Source: Consotaella aegiceratis
Lineage (GTDB): Bacteria; Pseudomonadota; Alphaproteobacteria; Rhizobiales; Rhizobiaceae
DNA length: 64,000 nt
Reading direction: 5' to 3'
Assembly: GCF_036541425.1 (NCBI RefSeq)
Contig: NZ_JAZHFT010000019.1
Coordinates: 25,756 to 89,755, forward strand
In this document: positions 25,714 through 35,514 of the stretch, piece by piece
How the letters are laid out: each line of letters begins with the position of its first letter
Position numbering within the stretch: position 1 is the stretch's first letter
The notes under the pieces: model-generated
Told to the model about the DNA's origin: nothing
Seen by the model: only the letters and a program-made list of their open reading frames with translations
The model's database searches: none
Made by a program: the position numbers and the translations under genes

Positions 25714-26313
25714 ATGAATACGGCCGTCAGATCAGGTCTCATCGCGGCGATGTCGCTGGCGCTCGGCTCCTGCGCCGCGCTGGGACCATCCGAGGCGCCG
25801 CCGGATACGTTCGAGATATCCTCGCCCGAGCCGCCCCAGAACGCGACCTCGCGAAGCCGCGCGCAGATCCTGATCGCCGAGCCGACGGCCCTGCGCACTC
25901 TCGATAGCGACAACATCCTCGTCAAGACGACGCCTTATACGGTCGAATATCTGGCCGGTGGACAGTGGAGCGATCGCCTGACGCGCATGGTCCAGCTGCG
26001 GATGCTGCAGGCCTTCGAAAACAGCGGACGGGTGGGCGCCGTCGGCGTGCCCGGGCAGGGCTTGGCGATCGACTATCAGATCGTAATGGAGCTTCGGCGT
26101 TTCGAGATCGCAGTCTGGCAGGGCAATCAGGCCGTCATCGAGATTTCGGTGAAGGCGCTGAACGACCGGGACGGCCAGGTGAGAGCGAGCCGGGTGTTCC
26201 AGACGAGCGAGCCTGTCCAGGGCGGCAGCAACGAGGAACGGATCGCGGCCATGGATCGCGCCTTCGACCGCATTTCCCACCAGATCGTCGACTGGGCGCT
26301 GGCCGCCTTCTGA
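25714..26313 (+). CDS. ABC-type transport auxiliary lipoprotein (PqiC/DUF330-like) of the mla operon
   Basis: The 199-residue protein begins with a lipoprotein signal peptide (MNTAVRSGLIAAMSLALGSC), with lipobox Cys at residue 20. The remainder matches the ABC-type transport auxiliary component family found beside MCE systems (ILIAEPTALRTLDSDNILV, WSDRLTRMVQLRMLQAFENSG, VRASRVFQTSEPV). It would be anchored in the outer membrane and receive or donate lipids for the MlaD complex. AAGGGGA precedes the ATG. It lies 61 nt after mlaD and ends the operon before a strong terminator. Confidence 0.85.
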   Translation: MNTAVRSGLIAAMSLALGSCAALGPSEAPPDTFEISSPEPPQNATSRSRAQILIAEPTALRTLDSDNILVKTTPYTVEYLAGGQWSDRLTRMVQLRMLQAFENSGRVGAVGVPGQGLAIDYQIVMELRRFEIAVWQGNQAVIEISVKALNDRDGQVRASRVFQTSEPVQGGSNEERIAAMDRAFDRISHQIVDWALAAF

Positions 26314-26360
26314 TCCACCGGACCGGTCTTCGCTCGACTGGTCTGCCTCAACCCCTATCA

Positions 26361-26404
26361 AACACGAAACCCGCCGAAGCTGCTTCGGCGGGTTTCGTGT
26401 TTTG
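26361..26404. terminator. Bidirectional terminator between mla operon and gpr
   Basis: Twenty-nucleotide arms (26361-26380 and 26382-26401) are perfectly complementary and centre on CCGCCGAAGC/GCTTCGGCGG. TTTT follows on the plus strand and AA-rich sequence precedes it, suiting both convergent genes. Confidence 0.88.
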
Positions 26405-26458
26405 ATGCGCAGGCTCCAGTGGCAGAGCCTGCGCGCGCTTGGTTATGTCCAGCCGGCC

Positions 26459-29400
26459 TCAGCCGAAGCGGCCGGAGGCATGGGCGAGCATCGTGTAGAC
26501 CTTGCCGGTATCGGAGGCCAGATAACCCCGCGTCACGCTGTTGTCGGGATCGTTCCGCGCGATGTCGGCGAGCAGTTGCTCGAAGTCCGACAGGTAGCGG
26601 TCGACGGACGTGCGGAACTCCGGATCGCCCTGATACTTGCGACGGATCTCGTCGAACGTCTGCTGTCCCTTGAGCGTATAGAGCCGGCGAGTGAACACGT
26701 TGCGCTCGCCGTTGCGATAGCGCTCCCAGAGGTCCATCGACGCGTCGTGATCGATCGCCCTCGCGATGTCCACCGACAGCGAATTCAGGGAATCCACCAC
26801 GTGCTCGGGCGAACGGTCCTCACGGCTCGGCTGTGTCGGACCGTAGAGCGCGCCGACGCTCGGCCGCTCGGCGCGCGACGGCTGGACCGGACGTGGCGCA
26901 GACGGCTCGTCCTCGTCCCGCGATGCGCGGCGGAGCAGGTCGGAGACCCAGCCGCCGCTGGACGACGGGCGCGGCCCCATCGGACCCGTCGGCCGGGCGA
27001 AGCGCCGCTCGGCCGGGGACGCGCCGGTCTCGGCGGTACCCGTGCCCGTGTCCCGGAGATTGCGGGCGAGGTTGCCGTCGCTCATGAACGAGCCGGCCAG
27101 CCGCGCTTCGTTCGAGGCGCTTTCCTCGTCGGCCGCCTTGGTTTCGGAAACGGCGCGCGCCGCCGTCTGATCGTCCGGACGCGCTGCCGGCCGAAGCGCC
27201 GAGCGAGCCTCGGCCCGGACCTCCTTCTCCGCCACGGGCAAAGCGGGTCCGTCGCGCCGTGCGCCGACGTCGAACGCGCGGCCTGACTGCGAAACGATCT
27301 CGCTCAGGTCGCGCAGCGCGCGGATCTGGTCGGCGACCGCCCGGCGCATGGCCGCAGAGCCTTCCTTGATCTCTTCCGGAAGTTCGAACACGCCTTGCTT
27401 GACGTCGCCGCGCGTGGCCTCCAGCTCCCGCCGGATCTCTGTCGCGGCACGACGAACCTCCTCGGTGGCGTCGTCGAAGCGCGACGTGGCGTCCTCGATC
27501 GCCGACTGCACCGCCTCGCGGATGTCGCTGGCCATGCCGTGCGAGCGCTGCGAAACGGCCTCCATCTGCTCTTCGAGGCCTTGAGTGGCGCTGGAGAAGC
27601 GGGTGGTCGCCTCGCCGATCGCGGTTTCCACCGCCGTCCGGATCGCCGCTGCGACGGTTTCGGAGCGCTCGGTGATCGCCTGCATCTGCTGTTCGGCTGC
27701 CTCGGTGGTGCCAGAGAAGCGGCTCGCCGCCTGTTCGGCCGCAGCCTGGACGGCGTTGCGGATCGATTCGGCGACTTCGTTCGCACGCCGCGTGACGGTC
27801 TCCATCTGGCTTTCGACCGTTTCGGTGGTCGTGCCGAACTGGCTCGTGGCGTCGTCGACCGCCGCCTGAACCGCCCGCCGGATGGCGTCGGCCAAGGTGT
27901 TGGTGCGCTGGGTGGCGAGTTCGATCTGGCCGTCGAGATCCTTGACGGCTTCGTTGAACTGGCTGCCTGCGTCGTCGATGGCGGAGCGGATCGACGTACG
28001 GATGTCCTCGGCCGCAGTGCGCGAGCGCTCGGCCGTGGCCTGCACCTGCTTGTCCGCTTCCTCCAGCGCCGCGCCGACGTCGGCCGACACTTGCGAGGAG
28101 AGAAGCCGCGAACGCTGCTCGGTCCGGTCGAACAGGCCGTTCATCACCTCTTCGAACGAGCGCATCAGCCCGCCGATCTCCTCCGACCGGGCGACCAGAC
28201 CCGCAGACAGCTCTTCCAGGCCGCTGCGGCGGTCTTCGAGCGTCGTCTGCAGCGACTGCTGCGCAGTATCGATCAGGCCCACGGCCTGCGTCAGCATCGC
28301 GCCCTGCTCGTCGAACCGGCCCGCGATGGACGAGACCTTGTCGAAGGCCGAGAGCGACAGACGATCAAGCTTTTCGATGTTGTCGTCGAGGCGAGTCGAG
28401 GAGAGGGTGATCGCCTCCGCCGCCTTTTCGGCGCTCGCGGTGAAGCGGCCGCTGGTCTCCTGCAACACGCCGTCGATGGCGCCGAGATTTCCGGACGTCT
28501 CTTCCACAAGGCCGCGCAGCGAGCTGCTGGTCTGGGCGAGGCGGCCGACGAGCGAACCAATGTCGCGCGCCAACTGTTCGCGCATTTCGGACACGGCGCC
28601 GACGGCGGTCGCGGTCTTTTCGTCGAGCGCCAGCATGAGTTCGGAGGACGAGTCCATGAGCTCGGTGCGAGCCCGGTCGGCCTCGGCGCGGATGGCGCCG
28701 GAGACTCCGGCAAGTTGGGAGGCCAGTTCGCCGCCTTGCACGACGATCGCCTCACGGGCGCTTTCGGCATCGCGCAGAAGCACCGAAGAGGCATCGGTGA
28801 CCTCGTCGCGCAGCCGGCCCGCCACCCCGAACATTTCGCTGCGCACCGTATCGGCCGCGCTTTCAAGCTCGGTCCGGATCGTTGCCGTCGCGGTGTCGAG
28901 ATCGCCGCGCATGGAGGCGGACGACGAGCCGAGCAAGTCGGCCAGGTGCGACGAGAGATCCGAGAGATCCTCGGAGAACCGCGCCGCGCGCTCTTCCAGA
29001 GAGGAGGCCGCCCGTTCTGTCTCCGAGCGGATCGAGAAGGATGCTCCGGAGAGCCGCTTGGCGAAGGCGTCGGTGTTTTCGCGCAGGGCGTCGCGGGCCA
29101 GTTCGGTGCGTTGACGCATGGCCTCCGCGGCAGCTTCCACCTGCTCGGCGATGATCTCGGCGTCGGCGACGAACCGCTCGCGGGTGTCGCTGCCGGCATC
29201 ACGCAGCCGATCGACCGCCGTCGTCAACTCGCCCACGATACCTTCGACCTGCCGCGCCAGTTCGCGCCGGGTCTCCATGGCATCGCCGTGCAGCTGCTCG
29301 GCAAAGCCCGAGAGGCCGTGGACCATTTCCTCGGCAACCTGCTTGAGCTGGTCGCGCGCCGTGTCGGCTTCCGAGCGCATGGCGATCGAGGCGCCGCTGA

Positions 29401-32400
29401 TCTGCGTGATGAAGGCCGTGCTTTCGCCGGCCAGGCTCTCACGCGCACCTTCGGCATCGACGCGCATTTGTTCGGAAATTCCGGCGATGCTGTCGGCAAG
29501 CGCCCGAGCCTCGTCGGAGAAGCGTTCGCGCGTGCCTTCCGACAACGTCTGGATCATCTCGGCCGCGCGGGCGATGCTTTCGGCCAGACGCTCGCCTTCC
29601 GTGGTGAGTTCGCCGCGGGCCGTCTCCGACTTGAGCCGCAGATCCTCGGCGATCGTCGCCAGCCGCTCGGACAGGCGATCGGACTCCGCCGCGATGTTGG
29701 TGCGGGCCGCCTCGCCGGAGGCCTGGAAGATGTCGCCGATACCGTCGACGCTGGAGGCAAAGCGATGCGTTTCGTTCTCGAGATTCTGGCGAGCGACTTC
29801 GGCGCCGGCAACCATCGCCGCCGTCGCTTCCGTGATCGTCTCGCGCAGGGTTGCCGCCGTCGCGGCAGCCCGCTCGTTGAGCGTCCGCTCGATATTGCCG
29901 AGACCACGCTCCAGTGCGTTGCTGATCGCCGTGGTGCGGTCGGCCAGGGCCATGGAGAGCGTGCTCGTTCCACTATTCAGCACGTCACCAACGCCGTCGA
30001 TGCTCGCCTCGATGGTCCGCCGGACGTCGTCGGCGCGATCGCCGAGCGTGGCCGCGACAGAGTGCGACACGTCCTCGATGATGCCGGCCAGGCTATCCCG
30101 CCGCTCGGTCAGCGCCTCGTTCAGCCGCCGATCTGCGCCGTCGAGATTGTCGACGAGAGTGCGGATCTGCGCCTCGATATTGGCGGTGATCGCCGAGCCG
30201 CCCCGGCTGATTTCGCCGGCGAGGCGCTGGCTGCGTTCGTCGAGACCGGAGAGCAGGCTGCCTTCGGAGCCGTCGACGATCTCATGGATCGCGCGCATGC
30301 GCTCGTCCAGGCCGTCCAGCAACAGCGCGCGCGCCTGCTCGACGATCGAACGAAGCGCCAGAGCCTTGGTCTCCAGGGTCTCGTCGAGACGAACCGTGGT
30401 GTCGCGCATCGCCATGTCGAGGCGCTCGGTGCGCTGGTCGATCCCTCCGAGCAGCGCCGTGCTCGCGCCGTCCAGCGAAGCATGGATGTGCGACAGGCGC
30501 TCGTTGAACTCGTCGCTGAGAAGCTGCTGAGCCGCCTCGACCGACGACAGCAGCGCGTTCGTCTGCTGTTCGAAGTAGGAGCGCATGGCGTCGAGCTTCT
30601 GGTGGAGATTGTCGCCGAGCAGGCCCTGGGCGGCTTCGACGGCCTCGGCCACCGCCTGCGACTGGCGCGACAGATCGCCGGTGACCTGCGACGTGCGTTC
30701 CGCCAGGTCGGCCACCAGATTGCGGCTGCGCTGGTCGAAGCCGGCGAGCAGGGCGCCCTTCGCCTGATCGAGCAGATGCTGGATCGCTGCGATCTGATCG
30801 GCCATCGAACTGGTGAGCGCGAGGCGCGACTGCTCGGTGGTGGCGTGGAGCTGGTCGGTCCGGCTTGCGAGACCGTCGATCAGCCGTCCCAGAGCCGACT
30901 CGACCGCGGTCAGCATGGTCGCCGCGTTGGTGTCGACGATCTGGCCGAAGCTCGCCGAGCGCTCGTCCAGCGCGCGGCCGAAGGCGTCGATCCGATTGTC
31001 GAGCGCTGCCGCCAGACCCTGACGGCTTTCCTCGGTGAGCGCACGAATGCGATGGACACGCTCGTCGATCAGCGTGCGCAGCTGTCCATGCTGCTCGTCG
31101 AGACCGCCCGCCAGCGCGGCGCGGGTTTCGTCGAGGACCGACTGGACGGTCGTCAGACGGTCGGAGATCTCCGCGGCGAACGTGCCGGTGTGTCCGTCGA
31201 ACGCGTCGAGAAGGTTGGCCATTCTGTCGTCGACCACGCCACCGATCATGTCGGCGCGCTCGCCGAGCAGGTCCGACAAGGCCGCGATCCGCTGATCGAG
31301 GCCGTCCGCGATGCTGCCCTGTACCGTCTCGATATGGTTTTCGAACGAGATGCCGCGCTCTTCCAGCAAGCCGGCGAGCGTCTGCGTCTTGTCTTCGATG
31401 CCGGCGACGAGCGACGTTTCGGCGCCCTGCAGGAGATCCTGCATATAACGAATGCGATCTTCGAGGGCGGCCGCGATGGTTTGGCCGCGCTCGTCGAGGT
31501 CGCTGATCATGCTCTGATGCGTGAAGGCGATCGAGGCCTCCAGTTCCTGGGATCGGCTGCCGAGCGCGTCGGAAACGGCGCTCAGGCGGCCGTCGACCAC
31601 CTGGGCGAATCCGTCCAGGCCTTCCGAGACCGCGCGCTCGATCTCCTCGCGGCGCGCCTGCATGAGCTCGTCGAAGCGACCGCCCGCATCGGACAGCGAA
31701 TGATCGAGCGAGATGAGCTGGTTGCGAAGCGCGGCGACGCGCTGGTCGACGGTGGTGCCGATCGCCTCCGACTGGCCATCCATCAGGGTTTCGATGGTGC
31801 GCACGCCCTGATCGAGCGCGGTGCGCAGTTCCGCCGTCCTCTCATCGAGGTTGACGGTGAACACCTTCGACCGGCTGTCGAGCAGAGAGCTCAGCGTGCC
31901 GATGCGCTGGTCCAGAGACCCGCGCAGTTCCGCGGCCTTGTCGTCGAAGCTGGCCGCGGCCCGTGTCAACGCCTCGTCGGCAGCACCGGACAGGCTTGCC
32001 TGGCTGGCGGTGAGCACTTCGCCGATCGCTCCGGTGCGATCCGTCAGGGTGCGCAGGAACTCCGAAGAGTGCAGCTCCAGGTTCTGCGTCATCCGGCTGG
32101 TCGTGTCGCCGATCGCTGCGGTCTGATTTTCGATCGCCCCCAGGATCGCGGACCCCCGTTCGTTGAAGGTCACCTCGATCTTCTCGAGCCGCCGGTCGAG
32201 ATCGCCCATTGTGTGGGTGTTGGTCTCCGAGAGCAACTGCGCGACGCGTTCGGTCCGCTCGTTCAATCCTTGGGTCAGGTCCTCGAGGAAACGGCGGCTC
32301 TGTGCGTCGAACAACTCGGTGATGGTGCGGCCCTGGTCGGTGTAGGTGGCCGTGAGCTGCTCCGCACGTTCCTCAAGTACGCCGCCGAGGCGTGCGGAGG

Positions 32401-33487
32401 CTTCGTGGATGCGCTGGGCGACCTGCTCGGAAATCGTATCGACATCCTCGGCCAGGCGCTGGTGCGACCCGATGATCGAGGACCGCAGCCGCTCGGCATG
32501 CGACAGCATCGATTCCCGCTCTTCCGCCAGATCTTCGACCAGCGTGCGAAGCTTCGCCTCATTATCGGCATAGGCGCGCTCCAGCGCGGTCACCTCGCCA
32601 TGGACCAGACGATCGAGCTCGGCCGCACGATTGAGCGCGTGCTCGACGCTTTGGTTGAGACCGGCAATCTCGCGACGGACCGCCTGGCCGACGCTCATCA
32701 CCCGCTCGGTAGCCGCCGTTTCCGGCTCGGTCAGACGCAGGGCGATCTCAGCCATCGCACGGCTGGTCAGCCGCAGTTCCTGAGAGCGGCGTACCATGAT
32801 GGCAAAGGCGAAGATCAGCAGAACGGGCAGGAGGGCGACCGCCGCCACCGCAACGAGGTCGGCAATGTCCTCCGCCCCGGAAAGGGCGGTCGGAAGCTCA
32901 AAGAAGGCCGGGCCGAAAATGGCATCGGCGGCGAGCAGCGTCAGCCCCACCCAGACGGCGGAGACGGCGGCCGCAATCCACAGCGGCGCGCGCGACGGGT
33001 GGCGATTGAGCAGCGCCCGCGCCATGACGGCCGCACGGCGCTCCTCGTCATTGGCGGCGGCGGTCTGGTAGGGGCGTCCGGCGGCGGCCTGGGCCTGTTC
33101 GGCCGCCTCGGCTCGACGCTGCGCCTCCAGTTCGGAGCGGCCGCGCAGAATGCCGGCAGCCCTCTCGCCGGCGTCGGTCGAGGCGGGGATGGCGGGGGCG
33201 GTCGCTGCCGCTTCGTCGGCGGCGCGAACGCCGCTCGCGATCTCATCTTCGACGAGGAGGGCGTCGGCCGCCTCTTCGAGCTTGCGATCGAAGTCGGCGA
33301 GTTCGAAGTCGATGTCTATTTCTCGCGGCGAAAGCGCCTCGGCCTCCACATGTCCGGCCGCCGATCCCTGGGTCCCAACGGGGGCGGTCTCGGGGTCGCT
33401 GTCGCCCAGGAAGTCGGCCTTCAGCGCCTCTTCGAGTTCGTTCACCGCATCCTCGGAGAGCAGCTCTGATGTTTTCGGTGTCGCCAT
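26459..33487 (-). CDS. gpr: Giant membrane-anchored coiled-coil protein, Growth Pole Ring (GPR/RgsE)-like
   Basis: The 2342-residue protein has an acidic, disordered N-terminus (1-160) and two membrane helices (about 168-192 and 209-232). Some 1800 residues of continuous amphipathic helix follow, then a Pro/Arg-rich linker and a compact C-terminal domain (about 2225-2342; DLWERYRNGERNVFTRRLYT...). The helix is repetitive. Units of 33 residues (three hendecads) occur at 515, 548 and 581 and again at 665, 698 and 731. Five tandem 40-residue units begin at 1829, 1869, 1909, 1949 and 1989. This is the layout of Agrobacterium GPR, an apolipoprotein-like protein that forms a ring at the growing pole and is needed for polar growth and rod shape. 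It is convergent to mla. Confidence 0.85.
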   Translation of the reverse strand: MATPKTSELLSEDAVNELEEALKADFLGDSDPETAPVGTQGSAAGHVEAEALSPREIDIDFELADFDRKLEEAADALLVEDEIASGVRAADEAAATAPAIPASTDAGERAAGILRGRSELEAQRRAEAAEQAQAAAGRPYQTAAANDEERRAAVMARALLNRHPSRAPLWIAAAVSAVWVGLTLLAADAIFGPAFFELPTALSGAEDIADLVAVAAVALLPVLLIFAFAIMVRRSQELRLTSRAMAEIALRLTEPETAATERVMSVGQAVRREIAGLNQSVEHALNRAAELDRLVHGEVTALERAYADNEAKLRTLVEDLAEERESMLSHAERLRSSIIGSHQRLAEDVDTISEQVAQRIHEASARLGGVLEERAEQLTATYTDQGRTITELFDAQSRRFLEDLTQGLNERTERVAQLLSETNTHTMGDLDRRLEKIEVTFNERGSAILGAIENQTAAIGDTTSRMTQNLELHSSEFLRTLTDRTGAIGEVLTASQASLSGAADEALTRAAASFDDKAAELRGSLDQRIGTLSSLLDSRSKVFTVNLDERTAELRTALDQGVRTIETLMDGQSEAIGTTVDQRVAALRNQLISLDHSLSDAGGRFDELMQARREEIERAVSEGLDGFAQVVDGRLSAVSDALGSRSQELEASIAFTHQSMISDLDERGQTIAAALEDRIRYMQDLLQGAETSLVAGIEDKTQTLAGLLEERGISFENHIETVQGSIADGLDQRIAALSDLLGERADMIGGVVDDRMANLLDAFDGHTGTFAAEISDRLTTVQSVLDETRAALAGGLDEQHGQLRTLIDERVHRIRALTEESRQGLAAALDNRIDAFGRALDERSASFGQIVDTNAATMLTAVESALGRLIDGLASRTDQLHATTEQSRLALTSSMADQIAAIQHLLDQAKGALLAGFDQRSRNLVADLAERTSQVTGDLSRQSQAVAEAVEAAQGLLGDNLHQKLDAMRSYFEQQTNALLSSVEAAQQLLSDEFNERLSHIHASLDGASTALLGGIDQRTERLDMAMRDTTVRLDETLETKALALRSIVEQARALLLDGLDERMRAIHEIVDGSEGSLLSGLDERSQRLAGEISRGGSAITANIEAQIRTLVDNLDGADRRLNEALTERRDSLAGIIEDVSHSVAATLGDRADDVRRTIEASIDGVGDVLNSGTSTLSMALADRTTAISNALERGLGNIERTLNERAAATAATLRETITEATAAMVAGAEVARQNLENETHRFASSVDGIGDIFQASGEAARTNIAAESDRLSERLATIAEDLRLKSETARGELTTEGERLAESIARAAEMIQTLSEGTRERFSDEARALADSIAGISEQMRVDAEGARESLAGESTAFITQISGASIAMRSEADTARDQLKQVAEEMVHGLSGFAEQLHGDAMETRRELARQVEGIVGELTTAVDRLRDAGSDTRERFVADAEIIAEQVEAAAEAMRQRTELARDALRENTDAFAKRLSGASFSIRSETERAASSLEERAARFSEDLSDLSSHLADLLGSSSASMRGDLDTATATIRTELESAADTVRSEMFGVAGRLRDEVTDASSVLLRDAESAREAIVVQGGELASQLAGVSGAIRAEADRARTELMDSSSELMLALDEKTATAVGAVSEMREQLARDIGSLVGRLAQTSSSLRGLVEETSGNLGAIDGVLQETSGRFTASAEKAAEAITLSSTRLDDNIEKLDRLSLSAFDKVSSIAGRFDEQGAMLTQAVGLIDTAQQSLQTTLEDRRSGLEELSAGLVARSEEIGGLMRSFEEVMNGLFDRTEQRSRLLSSQVSADVGAALEEADKQVQATAERSRTAAEDIRTSIRSAIDDAGSQFNEAVKDLDGQIELATQRTNTLADAIRRAVQAAVDDATSQFGTTTETVESQMETVTRRANEVAESIRNAVQAAAEQAASRFSGTTEAAEQQMQAITERSETVAAAIRTAVETAIGEATTRFSSATQGLEEQMEAVSQRSHGMASDIREAVQSAIEDATSRFDDATEEVRRAATEIRRELEATRGDVKQGVFELPEEIKEGSAAMRRAVADQIRALRDLSEIVSQSGRAFDVGARRDGPALPVAEKEVRAEARSALRPAARPDDQTAARAVSETKAADEESASNEARLAGSFMSDGNLARNLRDTGTGTAETGASPAERRFARPTGPMGPRPSSSGGWVSDLLRRASRDEDEPSAPRPVQPSRAERPSVGALYGPTQPSREDRSPEHVVDSLNSLSVDIARAIDHDASMDLWERYRNGERNVFTRRLYTLKGQQTFDEIRRKYQGDPEFRTSVDRYLSDFEQLLADIARNDPDNSVTRGYLASDTGKVYTMLAHASGRFG

Positions 33488-33910
33488 AGCCGTGCCTCAA
33501 ACCTCCGACCGAAACCCGCCCGCAAGGATCGGATCACAGTGCATCGTCGCAATGTCCGATCTGCCGACGGACAACGACTTTGCCACCGCTGGACGAACGT
33601 ACAACCGACGTCAACCAGTGGCAGCTTTGGTCCACATAAGGTAGTGGTAGGCTGGATTGAAGGAAACCGTGATTCCGCACGACCCATACAAGTTTAAACA
33701 TAAGGTTAATGATAATGAGCGGTTCCGGCTAAGGTTCGGGCCGTTCCGCGGCTCCGAGCGGCTCGCCAAAGGCCCTGATCGAGAGGGGCCGGACTCGGGC
33801 GCCGACGGTTGACTGGCCGCGTCCGTTATCCTTACCCAGCCTCGATTCGCAGCGACAGCGCGATCCTCCGCCTTCCTTAATTCTTTATTCCTCGGTCGAG
33901 TACGAACAGC
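33488..33910. other. 423-nt divergent promoter region between gpr and the ferredoxin gene
   Basis: No gene is supported. The middle (about 33640-33720) is AT-rich compared with the flanks and probably holds the promoters of both divergent genes. A CtrA-like pair of TTAA half-sites lies at 33694-33709, but the spacing is 8 instead of 7. Confidence 0.45.
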
Positions 33911-34231
33911 ATGGCAACCATAACCTTTGTGACACAAGACGGCAGCCGCTTCGAGATCGACGCGCCCGACGGATCGACGGCCATGGAAAATGCCGTGCGC
34001 AACTCAGTCCCCGGCATCGACGCCGAATGCGGCGGCGCCTGCGCCTGCGCCACCTGCCACGTCTATGTCGAGGGGGAATGGGCCGACGTCCTGGGGGAGC
34101 CGGAGCCCATGGAAGAAGACATGCTGGATTTCGCCTACGACGTGCGGCCCAACTCCCGGCTGTCCTGCCAGATCAAGATCCGGGACGAACTGGACGGCCT
34201 GGTGCTTCACGTGCCCGAGCGACAGGGTTGA
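33911..34231 (+). CDS. [2Fe-2S] ferredoxin, adrenodoxin type
   Basis: The 106-residue protein has the vertebrate/bacterial adrenodoxin fold. Cluster ligands lie in ECGGACACATCHVY (C-x5-C-x2-C pattern) with the fourth Cys in RLSCQIKI. The acidic stretch EPEPMEEDMLDF is the usual redox-partner docking region. It carries single electrons in the cytoplasm, for example to P450s or Fe-S assembly. A ferredoxin-NADP reductase gene follows 140 nt downstream on the same strand and is the obvious electron donor. Confidence 0.92.
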   Translation: MATITFVTQDGSRFEIDAPDGSTAMENAVRNSVPGIDAECGGACACATCHVYVEGEWADVLGEPEPMEEDMLDFAYDVRPNSRLSCQIKIRDELDGLVLHVPERQG

Positions 34232-34371
34232 GGCGAGGAGACCGATCCGTGGGGTGAGGGGACGGCGAGCAGCTGAACCATTCGCCTTCGTATCGCCGTC
34301 ATCCCCATGATCTCGCTTGGAGCGCAAAACCGGCCGTGCAACGCGGGTCGGCAACCGGCAAGGAGCGTGTG

Positions 34372-35394
34372 ATGGAGCGAATCAAGACGGATGTCGTCAT
34401 TGTCGGGGCCGGGCCGGTCGGGCTTTTCGCCGTTTTCGAGCTCGGTCTTTACGACCTGCGGTGCCATCTCATCGACATCCTCGACAAACCGGGCGGCCAG
34501 TGCGCCGAACTCTATCCGGAGAAGCCGATCTACGACATTCCCGCCTGGCCCGTCATCACGGGGCAGGCCCTGGTCGACAGGCTGCTGGAACAAGTCAAGC
34601 CGTTCGAACCGTCCTTCCATCTCGGGCGGATGGTCGTCGGGCTCGAGCGGCAGGCGGACGGTGGCCTTCTCGTGACCACGGACGAAGGCACCGTGTTCGA
34701 CTGCAAGGTGCTGGTGATCGCCGCCGGCGGCGGCTCGTTTCAGCCGAAACGCCCGCCGGTGCCCGGCATCGAGGATTACGAGGGCACCAGCGTCTTTTAT
34801 GCCGTCCGCCGGATGGACGATTTCCGCGACGAGGACGTGCTGGTCGTGGGCGGCGGCGACTCGGCGCTCGACTGGGTTTTGAACCTGCAGCCGATCGCGC
34901 GAAGCATGACGCTGGTTCACCGGCGCCCGCAGTTTCGCGGGGCGCCCGACAGCGTGTCCAAGGTGATGGCCATGATCGAAGACGGCTCGGTCGATCTGCG
35001 CATCGGCCAGGTGAGCAGCCTCGTCGGACGCGATGGCCGGATGGAAGGCGCTATGGTCCGCACGCCCGACGGCGATGTCGAGGTCAAAGCGACCCGCATG
35101 CTGCCATTCTTCGGCCTGACCATGAAACTGGGACCGATCGCCGATTGGGGGCTGAACCTGAACGAAAACCTCATCGAGGTCGATACGGCGCGATTCCAGA
35201 CCTCGGAGCCCGGCATTTTCGCCATCGGCGACATCAATACCTATCCCGGCAAGCTGAAGCTCATCCTGTCCGGCTTCCACGAGGCGGCCCTGATGGCTCC
35301 GGCGGCAAAGAAGGTCGTGCACCCGGAAGACAAGGTGATGTTCCAGTACACGACGTCGTCGACCAATCTGCAGAAGAAGCTTGGCGTGGCATAA
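34372..35394 (+). CDS. Ferredoxin-NADP reductase, thioredoxin-reductase-like
   Basis: The 340-residue flavoprotein belongs to the TrxR-like FNR group. It has the FAD motif VIVGAGPVGLFAVFELG, the FNR-type segment GGQCAELYPEKPIYDIPAWP, the NADPH motif VVGGGDSALDWVL, and the C-terminal FAIGDINTYPGKLKLILSGFHEA. The CxxC of thioredoxin reductase is absent, as expected for this group. It would exchange electrons between NADPH and the adjacent [2Fe-2S] ferredoxin. AAGGAG at 34360-34365 supports the ATG at 34372. Confidence 0.93.
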   Translation: MERIKTDVVIVGAGPVGLFAVFELGLYDLRCHLIDILDKPGGQCAELYPEKPIYDIPAWPVITGQALVDRLLEQVKPFEPSFHLGRMVVGLERQADGGLLVTTDEGTVFDCKVLVIAAGGGSFQPKRPPVPGIEDYEGTSVFYAVRRMDDFRDEDVLVVGGGDSALDWVLNLQPIARSMTLVHRRPQFRGAPDSVSKVMAMIEDGSVDLRIGQVSSLVGRDGRMEGAMVRTPDGDVEVKATRMLPFFGLTMKLGPIADWGLNLNENLIEVDTARFQTSEPGIFAIGDINTYPGKLKLILSGFHEAALMAPAAKKVVHPEDKVMFQYTTSSTNLQKKLGVA

Positions 35395-35514
35395 AGCCGA
35401 CGAACGCATGGCGCTGGCGGCGTATGGACGCCATGCGTACGACGCTCCGGAGTTGCCAGGGCTGATGCTCGTCGATCCTTCACGACGCGGTTTTACGGCA
35501 GTCCCTGGGCGGCC

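Noticed and set aside
27395..33469. A plus-strand open frame of more than 2000 codons opposite the GPR-like gene
   Set aside because: It mirrors the highly repetitive, GC-biased codon pattern of gpr in the antisense direction, has an Arg/Gly/Leu-rich composition with no recognisable fold, and the minus-strand product has clear membrane helices, regular repeats and a conserved C-terminal domain.
33694..33709. CtrA-like half-sites between gpr and the ferredoxin gene
   Set aside because: The two TTAA half-sites are spaced by 8 nt instead of 7, so it does not match the consensus, unlike the two exact sites reported.
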